Shown: one piece after another, positions 12,090 through 13,879 of the stretch
How positions within the stretch are numbered: position 1 is the first letter of the stretch
Layout of the letters: every line of letters starts with the position of its first letter
Assembly: GCA_002425935.1 (NCBI GenBank)
Contig: DINE01000032.1
Location: forward strand, 13,431 to 27,309
Source: Bacteroidales bacterium UBA5548
GTDB taxonomy: Bacteria; Bacteroidota; Bacteroidia; Bacteroidales; UBA932
Length of the DNA: 13,879 bases
Direction of reading: 5' to 3'
The notes under the pieces: generated by a model
Seen by the model: the letters and a program-made list of their open reading frames with translations, nothing else
Told to the model about the DNA's origin: nothing
Databases searched by the model: none
Translations under genes and position numbers: made by a program

Positions 12090-12940
12090 TGCAGGTTTTT
12101 GCCCGTTAGTTTAATGAAGATATCTTCAAGTGTAGCTTCGCAGGTGTGGATTGTCTTAACCTGATTCTCGCGTATTATGTTCAGAAACTGTTCGTTTTCT
12201 CCAATACCGTTTAAGTCAAACTCTTTTGAATGCTCACTGTTTTCATTAATGTAGCTTATTTTGAGAACTCTTTTGCCGTGTTCAATCATAAGTTCACCCG
12301 GAGAGCCTGTTACAACAATATCTCCGTCAACAATAAACGAGACCCTGTCGCATAGCTGCTCTGCCACTGTCATATTGTGCGTGGTGAGAAATATTGTTTT
12401 ACCCGCTGCCTTTTGTTCAAGAATTATATCCTTTATTATATGAGCATTAACCGGGTCTAACCCCGATGTGGGCTCGTCAAAAAACATAAGATCGGGACTG
12501 TGCATTATTGAACGGACAAAATTGAGTCTCATCTTCATCCCTTTTGAAAAGCTCTCAACTCTCTTGTCTTTGTCGGCCAATAGCCCGACTCTGTCAAGCA
12601 GGGAGTGAATGTCAGAGGTGCCGTTTTTGTAATAGGCACCTATTAACTTAAGGTTCTCGACCGGAGTAAGTTTAAGGTAAAGGTTCGGAAAGTCAAATGC
12701 TACTCCAACCTGCTCGTAAAACTCCTTTCCCCAAGTACTCCTCTCTTTACCTAGCACCTTAATGTTTCCGTTGTAGTTACGTAAAAGCCCTATGATGAGC
12801 CTTTGTGTTGTTGTCTTCCCGGCTCCGCTGGGACCAAGAAATCCGTATATCTCCCCTCTCTTGATGTCGAAGGAGATATTACGAATTGCCTGTTTCTTTG
12901 TGTTTCTGTAGGTAAACTCCAGATTTTTGACCTCAATCAT
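12086..12940 (-). CDS. ABC transporter ATP-binding protein (exporter type)
   Basis: 284-residue nucleotide-binding subunit on the cytoplasmic face. Walker A is GPSGAGKT (36-43), the signature is FSKGMKMRL (131-139, a diverged LSGGQ), Walker B is LMFFDEP (151-157) with catalytic Glu156, the D-loop is SGLDP (159-163) and the H-loop is His188 in TTHNM. The Q-loop is unusual: the segment reads VAFDFPNLY (80-88), so the glutamine expected there is absent. A C-terminal extension of about 60 residues (225-284) resembles those of DrrA/CcmA-like exporters. It starts 17 bp after the kinase-like gene and overlaps the permease gene by 4 nt. The set resembles fluoroquinolone/drug ABC exporters by gene order and sequence style; the true substrate is unknown. 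Confidence 0.92.
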   Translation of the reverse strand: MIEVKNLEFTYRNTKKQAIRNISFDIKRGEIYGFLGPSGAGKTTTQRLIIGLLRNYNGNIKVLGKERSTWGKEFYEQVGVAFDFPNLYLKLTPVENLKLIGAYYKNGTSDIHSLLDRVGLLADKDKRVESFSKGMKMRLNFVRSIMHSPDLMFFDEPTSGLDPVNAHIIKDIILEQKAAGKTIFLTTHNMTVAEQLCDRVSFIVDGDIVVTGSPGELMIEHGKRVLKISYINENSEHSKEFDLNGIGENEQFLNIIRENQVKTIHTCEATLEDIFIKLTGKNLQ

Positions 12941-12957
12941 CTTGTGGGTCTTTCATT

Positions 12958-13879
12958 TCAATATTTGATTACCCCGCACTTTCTGGCATAATCGTCAAGC
13001 TCCTGATAGTGCTTCTCTATGCTCTTAAGGAGTTTAATCTGTGCTCTAGCTCTAACAAGATTGTGTTCAGGATAATCTGTCTTGTAGTAGTTGTCGCCAT
13101 CAAGATAGTCGTCAAGAAAGCGTACAGCCTGCTCGTAGGTGAGTAGCTTTGCTCCGAACGCAAGCGTTTCAACCTCAGATTTTTTCAGGAACATTCGGGT
13201 TTTATCAAGGAATCCTTTTATAAAGGCTTTTGCTATATCCATGTCAAGATCGACATTGGCAAGGTTCTGGTCATCCTCTTTTCCGGTGTTTGCTCCGCTT
13301 CTTATTGCGTCTCCAACATCGTAGCATATGTACCCGGGCATAACAGTATCAAGATCGACAACGCACAGAACATCATCGTTTTTGTCAAACAGAATATTGT
13401 TGAATTTGGTGTCCTGGTGTACAACCCGTGTTGGGATTATTCCCTTTTCACCCATATCTGCTATCATAAGAAAGTCGTGGCTTTTGTTTAGCAGGAAGTC
13501 AACCTCTTTATTTACATCCTTTAGCCTCCCTGCAGGGTTTATTGCAACTCTTCTGCGAAGGTTCTCTATTCTGACCGGAGTGTTATGAAAGTTTGGAATT
13601 ACCTCGCACAACCTCTTTCCGGGAAAATCCTTGAGATATTTATGGAACTGCCCGAAAGCCTTTCCTGCCACCTCTGCCATTGCCGGGTTCTCCATCTTGT
13701 CGTAGGAGTGGCTATCCTCTATAAAGAGAAAAATTCTCCAGTAATCCCCGTTGCTGTCCCAGTAGTATAGCTTTGTATTTTCACCTTTACCGATTGGGAT
13801 TGGTGTAAGCACATGTCTGTCTATGTCATGTATGCCCTTTAGAGTTACTTTATTCCTGATAAAGTCGGTTACCAGTTTT
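12958..13879 (-). CDS. Phosphotransferase of the APH fold, sugar-kinase-like (5' end outside the window)
   Basis: The frame is open to the window edge, so the start lies beyond it; 307 residues are visible. A GTG at 13812 is not a credible start because 22 sensible codons precede it (…FIRNKVTLKGIHDIDRHVLT). The kinase motif is HQDTKFNNILFD: with visible numbering, His154, catalytic Asp156 and Asn161, then DLD (175-177) for metal binding, followed by GDAIRSGANT. WRIFLFIEDSHSYD and FHKYLKDFP upstream, and YPEHNLVRARAQIKLLKSIE near the end, match proteins related to N-acetylhexosamine 1-kinase (NahK) and homoserine kinase-like enzymes. It probably phosphorylates a small hydroxyl compound, perhaps a sugar at the anomeric carbon; the substrate is inferred only from family likeness. 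It is the first visible gene of the operon with the ABC exporter. Confidence 0.85.
   Translation of the reverse strand, partial: KLVTDFIRNKVTLKGIHDIDRHVLTPIPIGKGENTKLYYWDSNGDYWRIFLFIEDSHSYDKMENPAMAEVAGKAFGQFHKYLKDFPGKRLCEVIPNFHNTPVRIENLRRRVAINPAGRLKDVNKEVDFLLNKSHDFLMIADMGEKGIIPTRVVHQDTKFNNILFDKNDDVLCVVDLDTVMPGYICYDVGDAIRSGANTGKEDDQNLANVDLDMDIAKAFIKGFLDKTRMFLKKSEVETLAFGAKLLTYEQAVRFLDDYLDGDNYYKTDYPEHNLVRARAQIKLLKSIEKHYQELDDYARKCGVIKY

Overview
The window looks like chromosomal DNA of a Bacteroidota bacterium, most likely Bacteroidales. Several intergenic regions carry the TAnnTTTG -7 element typical of that phylum. There are SPII lipoproteins of Bacteroidales type (an S41 peptidase and a dipeptidyl peptidase III with HECLGH). 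The small families (DUF454, DUF486, DUF2007, OsmC, YCII-like) are also usual in that group. The species cannot be named from sequence alone. I saw no rRNA, tRNA, transposase gene, phage gene or CRISPR array.

Left part (1-4127): the probable last codons of a plus-strand gene cut by the window edge (2-49) face a lipoprotein S41 peptidase (66-1454, minus). Divergent from the peptidase is the thiol peroxidase tpx (1552-2082, plus), closed by a strong terminator. A DUF454 membrane protein (minus) and an AGCS-type sodium:amino-acid symporter (plus) diverge from a compact promoter region in which two back-to-back -7 boxes form a near-palindrome.

Middle (4126-4788): a gene-free stretch of about 640 bp between the symporter and dipeptidyl peptidase III is built from nested repeats. 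It holds two 107-bp elements with 21-bp inverted ends, four copies of an 18-19 bp GC-rich motif (two per orientation, one pair bounding a 142-bp MITE-like unit), and two copies of a block carrying the peptidase's terminator plus its last codons and stop. This is the most unusual part of the window.

Centre-right (4764-9905): after the M49 peptidase come a DUF486 membrane protein converging on a two-gene operon (136-aa membrane protein then 160-aa soluble protein, overlapping by 4 nt), an OsmC-family protein, a YCII-like small protein, a DEDDh 3'-5' exonuclease, and a DUF2007 protein.

Right part (9651-13879, all minus): a tightly packed operon reads sugar-kinase-like phosphotransferase (cut by the window edge), ABC ATPase, two ABC-2 type permeases, SAM-dependent methyltransferase, DUF2007. 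Gaps are 17 nt or less and four-base overlaps recur, so the genes are probably co-transcribed. The ABC part resembles drug/fluoroquinolone-type exporters; the substrate is unknown.
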